In this document: positions 44,619 to 55,956 of the stretch, piece after piece
Layout: each line of letters begins with the position of its first letter
How positions within the stretch are numbered: the first letter of the stretch is position 1
Source: Mucidula mucida
Taxonomy: Eukaryota; Basidiomycota; Agaricomycetes; Agaricales; Physalacriaceae
Length of the DNA: 64,000 nt
Assembly (NCBI GenBank): GCA_015501055.1
Contig: JADNYV010000055.1
Span: 124,001-188,000, forward strand
Direction of reading: 5' to 3'
The notes under the pieces: model-generated
Told to the model about the DNA's origin: nothing
The model's database searches: none
What the model saw: the letters and a program-made list of their open reading frames with translations, nothing else
Position numbers and translations under genes: made by a program

Positions 44619-46081
44619 ATGGTATCGACCGATGTGCTAGCGCCCATGTAAGCTCTGATATGACATTTTTTAATTCGACATTGACCGGGAAGGACGATAT
44701 GGAAGGGCGGCGCCATTGGTCAGGATGACTTCTTTCCTTATGCCACCATAACTCATATCCCCAACATTATAGCTTGCAGGATTTCTCGGAAACTGCGTCC
44801 TGTACGGAGTCTTCATCAACCAGCTTTGTAATTTCTACTCTAGCAGTCGTTTACCCTCGCCTTATCCGAGTCTGCAGACTGGTACTATATGTTCCCAAAC
44901 AGGGACTTGTCGCTGTCATCGGAGTTCTTCAATCGGCGCAAAGCTCGATGGTTTGCTACGACGCGTTGGAAGGTTTCGCCGTCAACTTTGGGAGTTTCGA
45001 TGCACTGGATAACGTCCATATGGCGTGGTTCGACATACCCTTTCTCACCTCGATTAGTAAGGGAATTTTCTTAGGACCTTCCACCACTTACCTGTTCCTT
45101 CAGTTGCACTCATCGTGCAGTCCTTTTTCGCCTGGAGAATCTACAAATTGTCCGAGAACTGGATTCTTGTTTCTGTCGTCGAGACTGTATGTTCTTTCAC
45201 CTCTTCTCACACACCCCAATACTTTTGCGCGGGTTTCCTTAGGTTGCCTTGCTTCAATGTGGCGCAGGTGTTGCGGGAGGACTGATCATTCAAACGTTCA
45301 GGGTATATTCCCGCATTCCTCTGTCGAAAGGAGCCTCCAACTCGGTAAACCGCTTCAAACTGATCCTCTGGCTTCCTTTGACGGACTGTAGATCCAGGTC
45401 TGGCTGGCAGCCAGCGCTGCATGCGATATTTTCATTGCTGTCGTCATGGTTTGTCTCGTAAGTGCCCCTCGTGTCTCTCTGAGAACATTTTCTTAGCCTC
45501 AATTAGCTTATACGCACGCCGATACGCTTTCGTCGAACGAAGGTCCTAGTCTCCAAGCTGGTCAGACTGACTATCGAAACTGGAACCATTACAGGTATGT
45601 GAATCGCTCCAAGCGGTTCCATCTTGATTGAAGAACGCCTGTCGCTGTAGCGATCTGCGCCGTTGTCGTCCTCATCCTATTCTCAACCGTCGGCGGTAGC
45701 TACTACGCCTGCTTTGGCGCCCTAGTCGCCGTTCTTTATTCCAACGTCGCCCTAGCTGTTCTCAATAGCCGAATCCGGATTATAGGAGGTCGAGACGAAA
45801 CTGATCAAATCATATCGACAACACACTTATTCGCCGATCGTGTTCAAGAACAAAACACCAGTCCTCCGGTTTTCGAAGTCAACGTGAGCCGCACAGTGGA
45901 AACGCGTTTGGACGGCGGCGGAAAGAACGCGGACGAATGGGATGAGAATGCGATACCCCTGCATTCGATGGCAGCTAGTGTGAGTCGCTTCCCACGTCGG
46001 CGGCTTTCCATCTCATGCTTCTCAAAGGACATTGACCGAGAACAGTCGTATAGTATGCCACAACAGAAAGGCGAAATGTAA
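44619..46081 (+). CDS. DUF6534-type membrane protein, copy 1 (frameshift in exon 4)
   Basis: Exon 1 44619-44647, a 13-nt micro-exon 44706-44718, exon 3 44773-44827, exon 4 from 44878, then four or more exons to a TAA at 46081. Spliced text shows the membrane-helix series usual for this family: LAGFLGNCVLYGVFINQLYW, LVAVIGVLQSAQSSMVCYDA, IIALIVQSFFAWRIYKLS, VALLQCGAGVAGGLIIQTF, WLAASAACDIFIAVVMVCL, the conserved TKVLVSKLVRLTIETGTIT and SNVALAVLNSRIRI. About seven helices; plasma- or endomembrane, function unknown. Compared with copy 2, exon 4 lacks 19 nt just after WYYM, which shifts the frame, so it may be inactive. Confidence 0.7.
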
Positions 46082-46543
46082 GCTAGTATACGCCGAATGA
46101 CAAAACACTTCCTCAGCATGTATCAACTTCAGAGGCAGTGTGCGAGCCAGCCTTGAAGGGTAGGGTGTCATATCAACTGTGGCCTGTTATTATGCCACCG
46201 CCACCGTGACCACCACCATTCAAAATTAAACTCGTTATAGCTATTCGGTTCAGACCCGCAAATTATCGTTTCAAAAATACATCTGCCCATATCATGAACA
46301 AGGCCGATCATCCTTTCCAGCGCGCATGTGTTTGGTCCCCAACTGCCTTTCTCTCCTCCTCTCCCGAATTGACACCTCAATAGGCCCCACCCTCCGTAGA
46401 TCTTTCTCCCGGTATTATTACCTTTGTGGATCCTGATTCTCTCGCCCACATTGTACGCTTGCAGCTTTTTCCCACAGGTATTCGAACCTGATCGAGGAAT
46501 AACTCAGGTCGCTGTGGGTCCAACAAGTTGACGGTACTGTAGC
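46082..46543. other. Intergenic between the two DUF6534 genes
   Basis: Nothing recognised; presumably terminator of copy 1 and promoter of copy 2. Confidence 0.5.
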
Positions 46544-47851
46544 ATGCCTCCTACCCTCTCCCAGATGTGAGTCGCGTCCCATTGAACTTGTTCGGACGCA
46601 TGCTAAACTTGAACTCACTGTTAGCGCGACGCCTTTGGTAAGGATTACTTACATTACTGCGAAGCAAGTTCTGTTTACCTACCGGGTATCGTGTAGCTCG
46701 TAGGCTTCCTCGGGAACTGTGTTTTATTCGGAATCATGGTCGACCAGATCTGTGAGTCCCCTCCCTCCCTTACTTACATCTCACCATTCGATTCAAGTTT
46801 TCCTCGGCAGATTGGTACTATATGTCCTTTCCAAAGGACTCCCCAACGCTCAAAGCCTTCGTCGCGGTCCTTACACTCCTGCAGACGGCCCAGACCGGAA
46901 TGATGTGGTACGATGCTCTAGCGGGGTACGCACTGGATTTCGGAAGCCCCGCGGCGCTTGACGATGTACATGTCGCTTGACTGGATATGCCTATTCTATC
47001 AGCTATAAGTACGCGTTCCTTCATTCATTTTGATCTCCCTCCCTCAACGTATATTCTATAGTGGCGCTTTTGGTCCAGTCATTCTTCGCATGGAGAATAC
47101 ACAGACTATCACACAGCTGGATCGCAGTCGTCGTGGTCGAATGGTAATCATACCTTCCCATTCATTCTCTGTACTGTAACTCTTTCTTAGATCGCTCTCT
47201 TCAATGTGGCGCAGGAATCGTAGGAGGAATCATCATCCTGTCCTTCAAAGCGTACTCCCGCCTGCCTCAATCCCCATCTGCATCCCTTTCCGTAACTCAT
47301 TTCCTAACCTCTCAGTCACAACATTATTAATGATGAAATCTGGCTAGCAACCAGCGCCGCATGCGATATCCTCATCTCAACATCATGGTTCTTCTAATAC
47401 ATAAACCACCACCTCATCTCTCACACACCTTTCACTCTCTCACCTCATCCAGCTCCTCCGCGAACCAACCCGCTTCCGCAAAACCAAAATCCTCGTGTCC
47501 AAGCTGACGATCGAAACCGGCGCCATCACCGGTGCGCCACTTCCTCTTCCTTCAAATCCTCATAGTAACTCAACTTACCCCAGCCGTCTGTGCCGTAAGC
47601 GTCCTCATCCCGTCGGCGGGTCGTAGTATGCCTCCCTAGGCGCCCTCGTCCCGGCTCTATACGCCAACGTCGCGCTGGGCGTGCTTAACAGCCGGATACG
47701 CATCACTAGCGGGAGGGAACATGTCGTCTCGGCTGACGGGACTCAGCTCAGTCTACATGACACCACTTCAACTCTGAGTTCTCCCGTGTTCGCGATAACC
47801 ATGTCGCTAGAGGGGTCAGGAATCGAATTTGTATGTAAAGCTGTGTTTTAG
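46544..47851 (+). pseudogene. DUF6534-type membrane protein, copy 2, decayed
   Basis: Tandem partner of 44619-46081. Exon 1 46544-46566, micro-exon 46625-46637, then LVGFLGNCVLFGIMVDQIYW and SFPKDSPTLKAFVAVLTLLQ. Lesions: TGG to TGA at HVA*LDMP (about 46978), a one-base loss in the IALF(Q)CGAG exon near 47200, and TAC to TAG in GGS*YASLGA near 47628. Later exons retain SKLTIETGAIT and LNSRIRITSG. Not functional; useful as a reference for the frame of copy 1. Confidence 0.8.
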
Positions 47852-47948
47852 CTAAATAAAGCTAATGTTGCGTAGGACAGGAGTTGAATTCTTCTGTGCC
47901 ACTTAGTCAACTTTGTAACGAAACTCATGCATGTAAACTAGCGGTCTA

Positions 47949-48099
47949 CAATCAATGAATATATAACAAGAGAACAATATTCGACAGCATGTAGCTATCA
48001 GTAACGACGAAAGAAACCAAAATAACAATCGATGAATATATAATAGAAGAGCGGCATTTGATAGCAAGTAGCTAGCAGTAACGACGAAAGAAATCCAAA
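47949..48099. repeat. Tandem duplication, units 77 and about 74 bp
   Basis: Units 47949-48025 and 48026-48099 share CAATC(A/G)ATGAATATATAA and CAGTAACGACGAAAGAAA with several substitutions. Non-coding, between two genes. Confidence 0.8.
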
Positions 48100-48175
48100 C
48101 ACATCAAATCCAAAATAAGAATGAAAGAAGAATCAAAAACGAGCATCATCGATCCTATATCGCGCGCATCCTACT

Positions 48176-49705
48176 CTACGGACGCATCCTACGCCTCGGA
48201 AGAGCCTTCACAGGTCGCGCAGCCCGCTCCTCAGCAAGCGTAGGATCCGGTGTCCACGTCGGCACCGCACGCGCCACCGTAAACTTGAACCCAGGGTTCG
48301 CCGGTGTCTCGGGAGTAAATGTAGGTGTTTGGAGAGGAAATGTTGGCGCTGCAAACGCTGATGTATAACGATTAGGCGCAGCAGTCGAGCCCAAAGATTC
48401 CAAGCTTGCCGAGCGCATCTCAGCGTCCTCCGGTTCAGCCGCCAACGTCTGCGCAGCGCGAACAGCCAACTCCTTCCTCATCCGTTCACGTTCCTCATGG
48501 ATCCGTTGAGCCTCAATCTGCAGGTCCTCCAGTGCTTTCTTCGTCTGAGTTGCCTCCTTCTGCAATAGCTCGTTCTCCTTCACGAAGCGCTCGTGTTGCT
48601 CTGCAATCTAATAATCGACGTCAGATACGCGCGTGAAGGAGAGAACAATGATCGTTGACTTGCCTTGTTCTTCTCAACCTCAAACTCGCCTCTTTCCTTA
48701 TGAAACGCTTCCACTGCCTGTGCGAAACACATATCAGCTATGCGTTCTAATCAAAGGATAATAAACCGACTTACCCTTTTCTTTTCCGCCTCGAACGCGT
48801 CCCGTGCTTCACAAAGCGCATCGTACGACGTGTTCGCCAGTGGTAACTTTAGCTTCTCATCCTCTATCTGCTGCAACTGCAGCTGATAAATTTCGATCTT
48901 CCCATTGAGACGACGAATGGTCTCGTCCTTCTCGACGAGCTCTTGATCCTTGACCGCAATAGTCGTGTCCTTTGCCCGAATGACCGCATCCCGTTCGGCG
49001 ATGGTCTTATCGACAAGCTGAATCTTCTCCTGCACAAGCTCCTTCACGTCTGCACAGTGCTGCTGCGCCTTGAGACGACCAGCGTTCTCGATCTTGAGCC
49101 GCTTGCAATAGGCTTGTTGCTGAACGAGTAGGTCGGCCATGCAGCTGGCCAAGTGCGCAAGCTCTTTGTTGCTCTCTTCGCGAAGCTTTGTCAAGGCTTC
49201 CTCCAGGGCGATAATTTGAGCTTCCGCCTGGGCGATAATTTGAGCTAGAGGACGAGAGTCTCGGGGATGAGCCGCGTAGGCGTAGCGGAGTGGTCGGGAG
49301 TAGGGATGAGCTGTTGACTGGCGGGAGTGCCTAGGGTACAGGCGCGATGATGATGATATTGCCTGAGGCGTCTGACGTGACGAATCCGTTATAGATGCAT
49401 GTCCATATTGATTCGAACGGAGAGAGGCGGGGAATACGGATGTGGCCTGAGATGCTCCGCTGGATGAATCTGTTGCAAATACAAGTCCTGGTTTGGTTGA
49501 ACGGAGCGAGGACTCGCGGAGTGAGGGGCCGGGGATTGTGGAATACGTTGAAACCGTCTGCCTCGTCGATGGGGTGGCTGCACCTGCAAAAGACTATGAG
49601 AATGAATTGAAATGAAGCGCTGCGCAAACGTACCCCGCGGGGTTGGCCAACTGGGTCGGAATGTAAGGGAAGGGGTCGAAGGGACTGCCTATAGGTCAGC
49701 ACCAA
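48176..49705 (-). CDS. Coiled-coil protein, multi-exon (5' end uncertain)
   Basis: The C-terminal exon 48607-48176 ends PRRRMRP. Upstream: intron 48608-48663 with a GC donor (AAG then GCAAGT), exon 48664-48717 (18 codons), intron 48718-48774 (GTAAGT..CACAG), then a long coiled-coil exon upstream to about 49246 and probably to 49330. Heptad-like text: KELVQEKIQLVDKTIAERDA, KDTTIAVKDQELVEKDETIR, EIYQLQLQQIEDEKLKL, then KEATQTKKALEDLQIEAQRI. The tail is proline/threonine-rich. The stretch 49331-49705 stays open in two frames and holds a diverged 75-bp repeat; which frame is used, and the start codon, are unsettled. No catalytic domain; likely a structural or scaffold protein, not assigned. Confidence 0.6.
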
Positions 49706-52194
49706 GACAAGCGCATTCAGTACAGAAGACGCACCGGAAAACGAGGAGAGCCTATGTTTGGGGAAATGGTGTGCTTGTCGCTCTTAATCCGGGGGCTCAT
49801 ACGAGACAAGATATTCGAGAGGACCCACAAACAATCTCTCGTCTTTGTGGGCTTTTGCGCAGTTTTTGTGGACCGTGCTGGAGGCATTGTACGTCTAAGC
49901 GAACAGAGTTAGCGTCGTGCAGCATCAGATAGGTAGAAAGACGATACGCACATAATATTTCTGAGCTGACGCTGAGTAAGACAGTAGGTGAATAGTGGAT
50001 GGTGGTAGAGTGAAGAGAGTGTGATTGTTTGGCCGCCTAGCTTTGGGCCACCGCGATTGTGGTCACGTTATCTGTGGACCTATTGTGACGTGTTTGCATT
50101 GTTCTGGGCAAAGGACCCCAAACGGTTCAACAAACATGTCGGTCAAATGTGTACGGAAGCCAAAGATGCGTATGTATTAGACCGGAGGTTCGTGGTCCAT
50201 TTTGAACGTCAAGTGCGTCGCGGCTGACTACTGAGGAGGAGAAGTGTGGCGGCTTTCAAGCGTGACAACGCTGTGACTGTGACAATTATTTCCCGGTTGA
50301 GCAAATATGTAGCGGGGTCGGGGACGGTCGTAGGGACGGATGGGCAGTCATCGGGCGCTATCCGCGCCTTATACTGTCAATCATCCTGGCGCTGATACAT
50401 GGAATAAGCCATGCGACGCTGACGACGCATTTTCGGAGATGCAGCTGCATGTTCAAATGCAGTCTCCTCCTCTGCAATGTCCACCTGGGCAAATGTTCGC
50501 CTCGACGTCGCTTGAAGAGGGATCGTCCAGACCTAAATCTGCCAAATCAACTAACGTCCTACAGAGAAAAGCAAGCGCTCACCAATTGGCGAGACGCGTA
50601 AAGAAGAAGATAATGCTCCCATGGGGATGGTTATATCGATAGGCGATAGAAGAAGCAGTATTCCAAAGCCCCCGCAATTCTCGTCGCATCCGCTGTTGTG
50701 TCTGCCTATGTATTGGCCTTGCTATTCGACGCAAGATCCTGAAGCCAAGGGTGGGGGTGTGATCGCCCATATGCTGAAGGGTCTGCGTGTATAAGGATAT
50801 CGTCCTGGTCCCTCTACCTAGTCTACCTAGTAAAGAAGGATAATTAAGGAACGCGGCTTTCATTCGAATAATAAAGACGGGACTCACGAAAGCACGTGCA
50901 GAGAAGGAGGTGTTTTGTTAGGGGACAGGCCAAAACCTTCTTGATAGTTAGTACACGCGTATATGCATTCAAAATGTTGGCGTACCGTGTGTCTGCTACC
51001 AGTCCTATTCGTTTGCAGCGGTGGCGATGGCGGAGGACACTTAATGGCGGTTTTAGTGTGATACGGAATCGGGTATACGCCAAGGAGGGCAGTATGTGGA
51101 AGAATGCACTTGAGCGATTCGATCCATTCGTTACATTGTCGAGACAAGTTGGCATCTGGGTATTGGCGTGTATGCACTAGCCGTAGAAGCGCGCGCGCTT
51201 CGAAATGCATTCCGGGATTCTCTTGCTCTTTGCTAGACCCAGCGACGGTATGCGTTATCATTTGGGCTTGGCCGGCTGTCGTCCTAGAAGAAGCGGCCGA
51301 TAAATGGTATCGTTGTAGCCATTAGATAGACGTAAAGTCGCGTTAAGTTGGAAACCGTAGACGCAAATATTTGACGAGTTTCGGTACATTAACAGACGGC
51401 GAGGTCAGAACCATCGAGTACATTTCGCGCAGAACAAATGACAGATCTGATGGGCGCAAAAGGGATTGTCAGCGCGTCGGACTGATAGCAGAACATCATC
51501 CATATTAGATACCGTCACACCGCTCTTCCAGTATGCCTCAACCCAGCCATATTCAAGCAGCAGTTGAAATCCCAATCAGAACGTCGCGTCGGCGTCGGCG
51601 TCGATGAACAGAAAGCCGAGACGATGGGGAGGGAAGGAAAAAATACACTGACTAATACGTGACGCCTAAGCTTACGAGTTGGGCGTGACTCAGCGATAGC
51701 AGAATAAAGCCTTCTGCCTCAAGTTCTGGTACAGCATAGATGCAGATTTGACATTGATTCATTTCAATCGTATTCAACGATCTCGATACGCCTAATGCGA
51801 ACTACGATCATTCACCTGGGAAGCACCTGTCCTCAAATGTGGCGCCTCGTGTGAATGTAACGCGTCCTGCCCACCTACAATGAGGACCTTCGGCTGTTCA
51901 TTGAACTCATAAACGTGCGTTGGCCCTCTTATCGCAACTTTATCGACACAGCACAGATATAGAACTCTCAGACGTCCTCGTCCTGACTAGGTCATTTAAG
52001 CTGATCATCTGCTCGTGTCAAGCATCATAGCCTCTTCATCTCCTACGGCGGATCAAACTAAAAGCACTCACTTTACCGTTGATCAACACACACCTTGACT
52101 CAAGCTTCCTTGCCGCTCAATCGCCACACTCGTGTTTCTCCCCGCATAAATACACGTACAGTGATCCTTCTTCTCCCAAATTCAAACCGCCACC
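49706..52194. other. Intergenic; right part is a duplicated upstream region
   Basis: No gene supported to about 51800. From about 51825 the sequence (CACCTGTCCTCAAATGTGGC, TCGACACAG) is repeated at 53667-53800 upstream of the second membrane-protein copy. Confidence 0.55.
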
Positions 52195-52718
52195 ATGAGC
52201 ACCTCTCCTACTCCATCGCACACGCCCATATTTTCCCGACTGCAGTCCTTCTACTACACCGCAGCCGCGGGTTGCATAATCTTCGTTCCCGTCATCGTCG
52301 GCTACGCCGCCTTCTCAGCCCTCGGCTACGCCTTGCTCTCCATCTCCACAATCCCCAGCGGCAACGCCCTCTCCGCCTTCTACGCATCCCTCATCGGCGG
52401 CATCCTCCTCCTCCCCCCAGTCTACCTCCCAACCGTGCGCACATATCGCTATGTGTATGACTACCACCCGAAAGCCCGACAGCTTCTCCGTGATTGGATG
52501 AGATACATTACCTACTTTTTCATATGCCTTTGTTTATCGCCGGTAACGCGTTGGGTATGACGATTTTGGAACGGTCGTCTTTCGACGGGACTCGTGTAGC
52601 TATGGGCCACTTGGTCGCCTCAAGTGCTTTGGGAGGATTCGTGTTCGAAATGATTTACGTGGGCATTGTACAATTCGTTTTGCGCTACAGTCGTTCGCTC
52701 CCGCCAGAGGATTACTAG
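52195..52718 (+). pseudogene. Small membrane protein, copy 1, frameshifted
   Basis: Starts at the ATG at 52195 (STSPTPSHTPIFSRLQSFYY). Two clear membrane helices in the first half (GCIIFVPVIVGYAAFSALG and FYASLIGGILLLPPVYLP). One base fewer than copy 2 near 52520 breaks the frame after WMRYI; the second half continues in another frame (LFIAGNALGMTILERSSFDG, MGHLVASSALGGFVFEMIY) to a TAG at 52718. Family not recognised. Confidence 0.75.
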
Positions 52719-54011
52719 GTGGTTCCTGACTCATCATTCATATCGAAGCTTAGAGGCTCGAGATTACTACTCGTATAACACCGGTATGACTCATATGTAT
52801 CTTTCAATCTACGTACCTCAACCATTCTCACATTCAACGACTTGAGCTTCGGAAGCTGCCTGATAGCCATTTCCGTGTCAGCCATTATATGCTACATCTC
52901 CTGCGCGTCCACATACAAGAGATCAACCTCCAGGTACTCCAATCTGACGGCTGCCGCCTGGGTCAGGTACCATACATTCATAAAAGCGAGATTACTTGGA
53001 CCAGATATCAAATCGTCAGAGGTGCATATCGATAAGCAGATGAGCAGGAGGAATAAACGGCGTCGTTGGAGCGGAATGATCGTCTAACCTCGGCCTTTCA
53101 GTCGAGTAAGAAGACTGGTGTGAATCCTCCGGGCGTGGAGGCTACGATGCTGGCGTAGCATCGAAGGTAGACCGTAGGGTGCAACATCTCGGAAGCTGGT
53201 TGCTGTATTATGACTGGCCATGGGGACGGCGCAACAGAATGGGGCATGGGTGAGAAGTGTGGTGTCGGTGCAGGGACAATAGAGGAAGATATATTCACTG
53301 TGATCGCGGAGGGACAGATTGAGGTAGCGTGTTGAATATAAATAGAGTGAAAGTTTGATGAACGAGCCAACGATGATTTTGGGCGCGGGCGCGAGCACGG
53401 AGTTTCTGTGAGAGAAAGTTTAAAGAAGGGCGGCGGGATGAAGGATCAGAGACCACAACACCGTGCACGTGGGCAATTTTCCGCAACAGCATCATCCAAA
53501 GATGTCGATACCTAGATAAGTTGAGAAGTGACGTCCTGAAGAAGAAACAAAGCGCCTTATGGCACAGCATGGTGTGGCATCTAGGCTGCTCACTCAACTC
53601 ATAATCGACTAGCTCGAACTGACCTTGATGGGCCCGGTGACTGCGAAGCGAGATTCATCTGTGGCACCTGTCCTCAAATGTGGCGCCCAGGCAGTGCTCT
53701 TAATAGGGTGTAACGTGTCCTGCACACCTACAATGCGGGCTGTTCAATGAACTCATAAACGTGCGTTCGCCCTCTTATCGCAACTTTATCGACACAGTAT
53801 AGTACTCCTCGTGCTGACCCCAGAGATGATTATCTGCCTCGTGTCAGGCATCACAGCCTCTGTGTCTCATAAGGCGGATCAAACTCAAAGCATTCGCGAT
53901 TACCGTTGTTCAACACGCACCTCAACTTCTTTGCCGCTCAATCGCCACACTCGTGTTCTCCGCGCATATATACACTTGTACCTATTCTTCTCTCAAATTC
54001 AAACCGCCAGC
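52719..54011. other. Intergenic within the tandem duplication
   Basis: Separates the two membrane-protein copies; 53660-54011 is the duplicated promoter region of copy 2. No other gene supported. Confidence 0.55.
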
Positions 54012-54647
54012 ATGAACCCCTCCAAGACCACTCCTACTCCATTCCATAAGCGCGTCTTTTCCCGACTTGAATCCTTCTACTACACCAGCATACATTGGAG
54101 GATAGTTATCGCAGCACTATGCTGCGCAATCTTTGTCCTCCTCACCGCCGGCTATGCCGCCTTCTCAGTCCTCGGCTACGCCTTGCTCTCCGTCTCCACA
54201 ATCCCCACCGGCAACGTCCTCTCCGTCCTCTACGCATCCCTCATCGGCGGGATCATCCTCATCCCCATAGTCTGCATCACATCCCAATACACATATGAGT
54301 ATGTGTATGACCACCACTTGGCAGCGTACTATACTCCACAGCTACTCGCCAAGTATTGGATGAAGTATGTGCCCCGCGTTTTCATTACGCCTGTCTACAT
54401 TGGCGGTAACGCGCTGGGTATGACGATTTTGGGACGGTCGTCTTTTGACGGGACTCGTATAGATATGGGCCACTTGGTCGCAACGAGTGCTTTGGGAGGA
54501 TTTATGTGCGAAGTGATCTACGAGGTCATTAGACGATTGGTATTAGTCTGCGGTACTATCCGTACCGGTGGTCCGGATAATCACCTAGAAGCGGTTAAAG
54601 TGAAAATAAGTCCCAGAATACAGCATTTCCCGGTCTCGATGATTTAA
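54012..54647 (+). CDS. Small membrane protein, copy 2, 211 aa
   Basis: Single exon from the ATG at 54012 (MNPSKTTPTPFHKRVFSRLE) to a TAA at 54647; the start matches copy 1 in position and context. Predicted helices: IVIAALCCAIFVLLTAGYAA, YASLIGGIILIPIVCITS, FITPVYIGGNALGMTIL and ATSALGGFMCEVIYEVI. A tandem duplicate of 52195-52718 with about 1.8 kb spacing, and the intact member of the pair. Its last 30 codons lie in the left arm of a large inverted repeat, so the C-terminus may have been altered by that event. No family name recognised; role unknown. Confidence 0.7.
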   Translation: MNPSKTTPTPFHKRVFSRLESFYYTSIHWRIVIAALCCAIFVLLTAGYAAFSVLGYALLSVSTIPTGNVLSVLYASLIGGIILIPIVCITSQYTYEYVYDHHLAAYYTPQLLAKYWMKYVPRVFITPVYIGGNALGMTILGRSSFDGTRIDMGHLVATSALGGFMCEVIYEVIRRLVLVCGTIRTGGPDNHLEAVKVKISPRIQHFPVSMI

Positions 54648-55301
54648 GAATCTAAATCAGATACCTTTTTTACATCTCTGAGCGAAGCAGTGAGAAAATA
54701 GACGGATGGGAGGTATATGAAAACCGCGACGCGAGCATCAAAACTCACTGATCAGATCAGTGTTTGGGGTATTTCAGGCGCTGGAGGTTCCCAGGAGGTC
54801 TGGGAGAGCTATGATACATAGATCCATGCTCAATACACTGAGTGGCTATCATTTCTCAACAGAGAAAACACAGACGAAGCTATCGATGCATCCCGACTGT
54901 CAGAGCGTGACTATTCACCAAGTCAAGCGTCACGCTGTTACATCACGCTTCGACGACTCATTTCGAGGTATAAAGCTTCGTCACTCCTCTAAGTTGATAG
55001 CGGTCAGGCTAGACTACTACATACATGGTATATTTATGTACTACAGCTTTCCCAGATTTTCTGGGAACCTCCAGCGCCTGAAATACCCGAAACACTGATC
55101 TGATCAGTGAGTTTTGATGCTCGCGTCGCGGTTTTCATATACCTCCCATCCGTCTATTTTCTCACTGCTTCGCTCAGAGATGTAAAAAAGGTATCTGATT
55201 TAGATTCTTAAATCATCGAGACCGGGAAATGCTGTATTCTGGGACTTATTTCCACTTTAACCGCTTCTAGGTGATTATCCGGACCACCGGTACGGATAGT
55301 A
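54554..55301. repeat. Large fold-back inverted repeat, arms about 250-270 bp
   Basis: Left arm 54554 to about 54820 and right arm about 55025-55301 are near-perfect reverse complements (for example CACTGATCAGATCAGTG and GGCGCTGGAGGTTCCCAG in both), with a diverged inner part and a spacer of about 200 bp. The left arm includes the 3' end of the membrane-protein gene, so the right arm is an inverted copy of it. Confidence 0.9.
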
Positions 55302-55956
55302 GTGACCGTGCTCCGTGACGTGAAACACATGGGTTGGGTAATCTGCTTCTAACTTTAGATACATGTCGTTAATTGTCCTTTGTTGCGCAATAAGTATATA
55401 CAGTTGTCATTGATTCTAAATTGTCATCCCGAGAAAAAGTAGACCATGTACACGAGCCTGAGAGATCGATGCTCAGAAGAGGTCGTCATTAGACGTTCTC
55501 GGTGTAGCGAATAGTGACATAATCTGGTCACCGCCGGCGTCTATATTGTTTTCTCTCTCTCTCTTACTTACCGTACGCCCGTATATCATTTTAATCCTTT
55601 CGTCGTCCGAGTCGCACCCGACTCGGACTCTCTACTTATATATAAAGCCGCTACAATTGTCCTAGTTCTCTAGTACTCGAATCAAGGATTATTCTACACG
55701 GTCTCTCAGTTCGACAAGCTCTCGTGTGACGCTACCGAGTTACCTCGCTAACACCACATATTTTTGACCCACAACAACCCTCGACAAAAAACCCTCACCC
55801 CGTAGCCCTTGCTCCTGGACGCCATCGGTCTGATCAACCGGTATCAGCCTCGACACCGAGCTACAACAAAAACCCTCTGCTTTTCTTCTAGACCTTCTCA
55901 AAAAACTCGATAAACCCCGACAAAACATATCTGCTTAAATTCTCATCTCTACTACA

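Noticed and set aside
46470..46500. T-arm-like CAGGTTCGAATACCTG on the minus strand
   Set aside because: No anticodon arm, D-arm or acceptor stem can be fitted around it, so not a tRNA.
48176..48636. Plus-strand frame opposite the coiled-coil gene (48406-48636)
   Set aside because: Serine/proline-rich shadow; the minus strand has introns and a heptad pattern.
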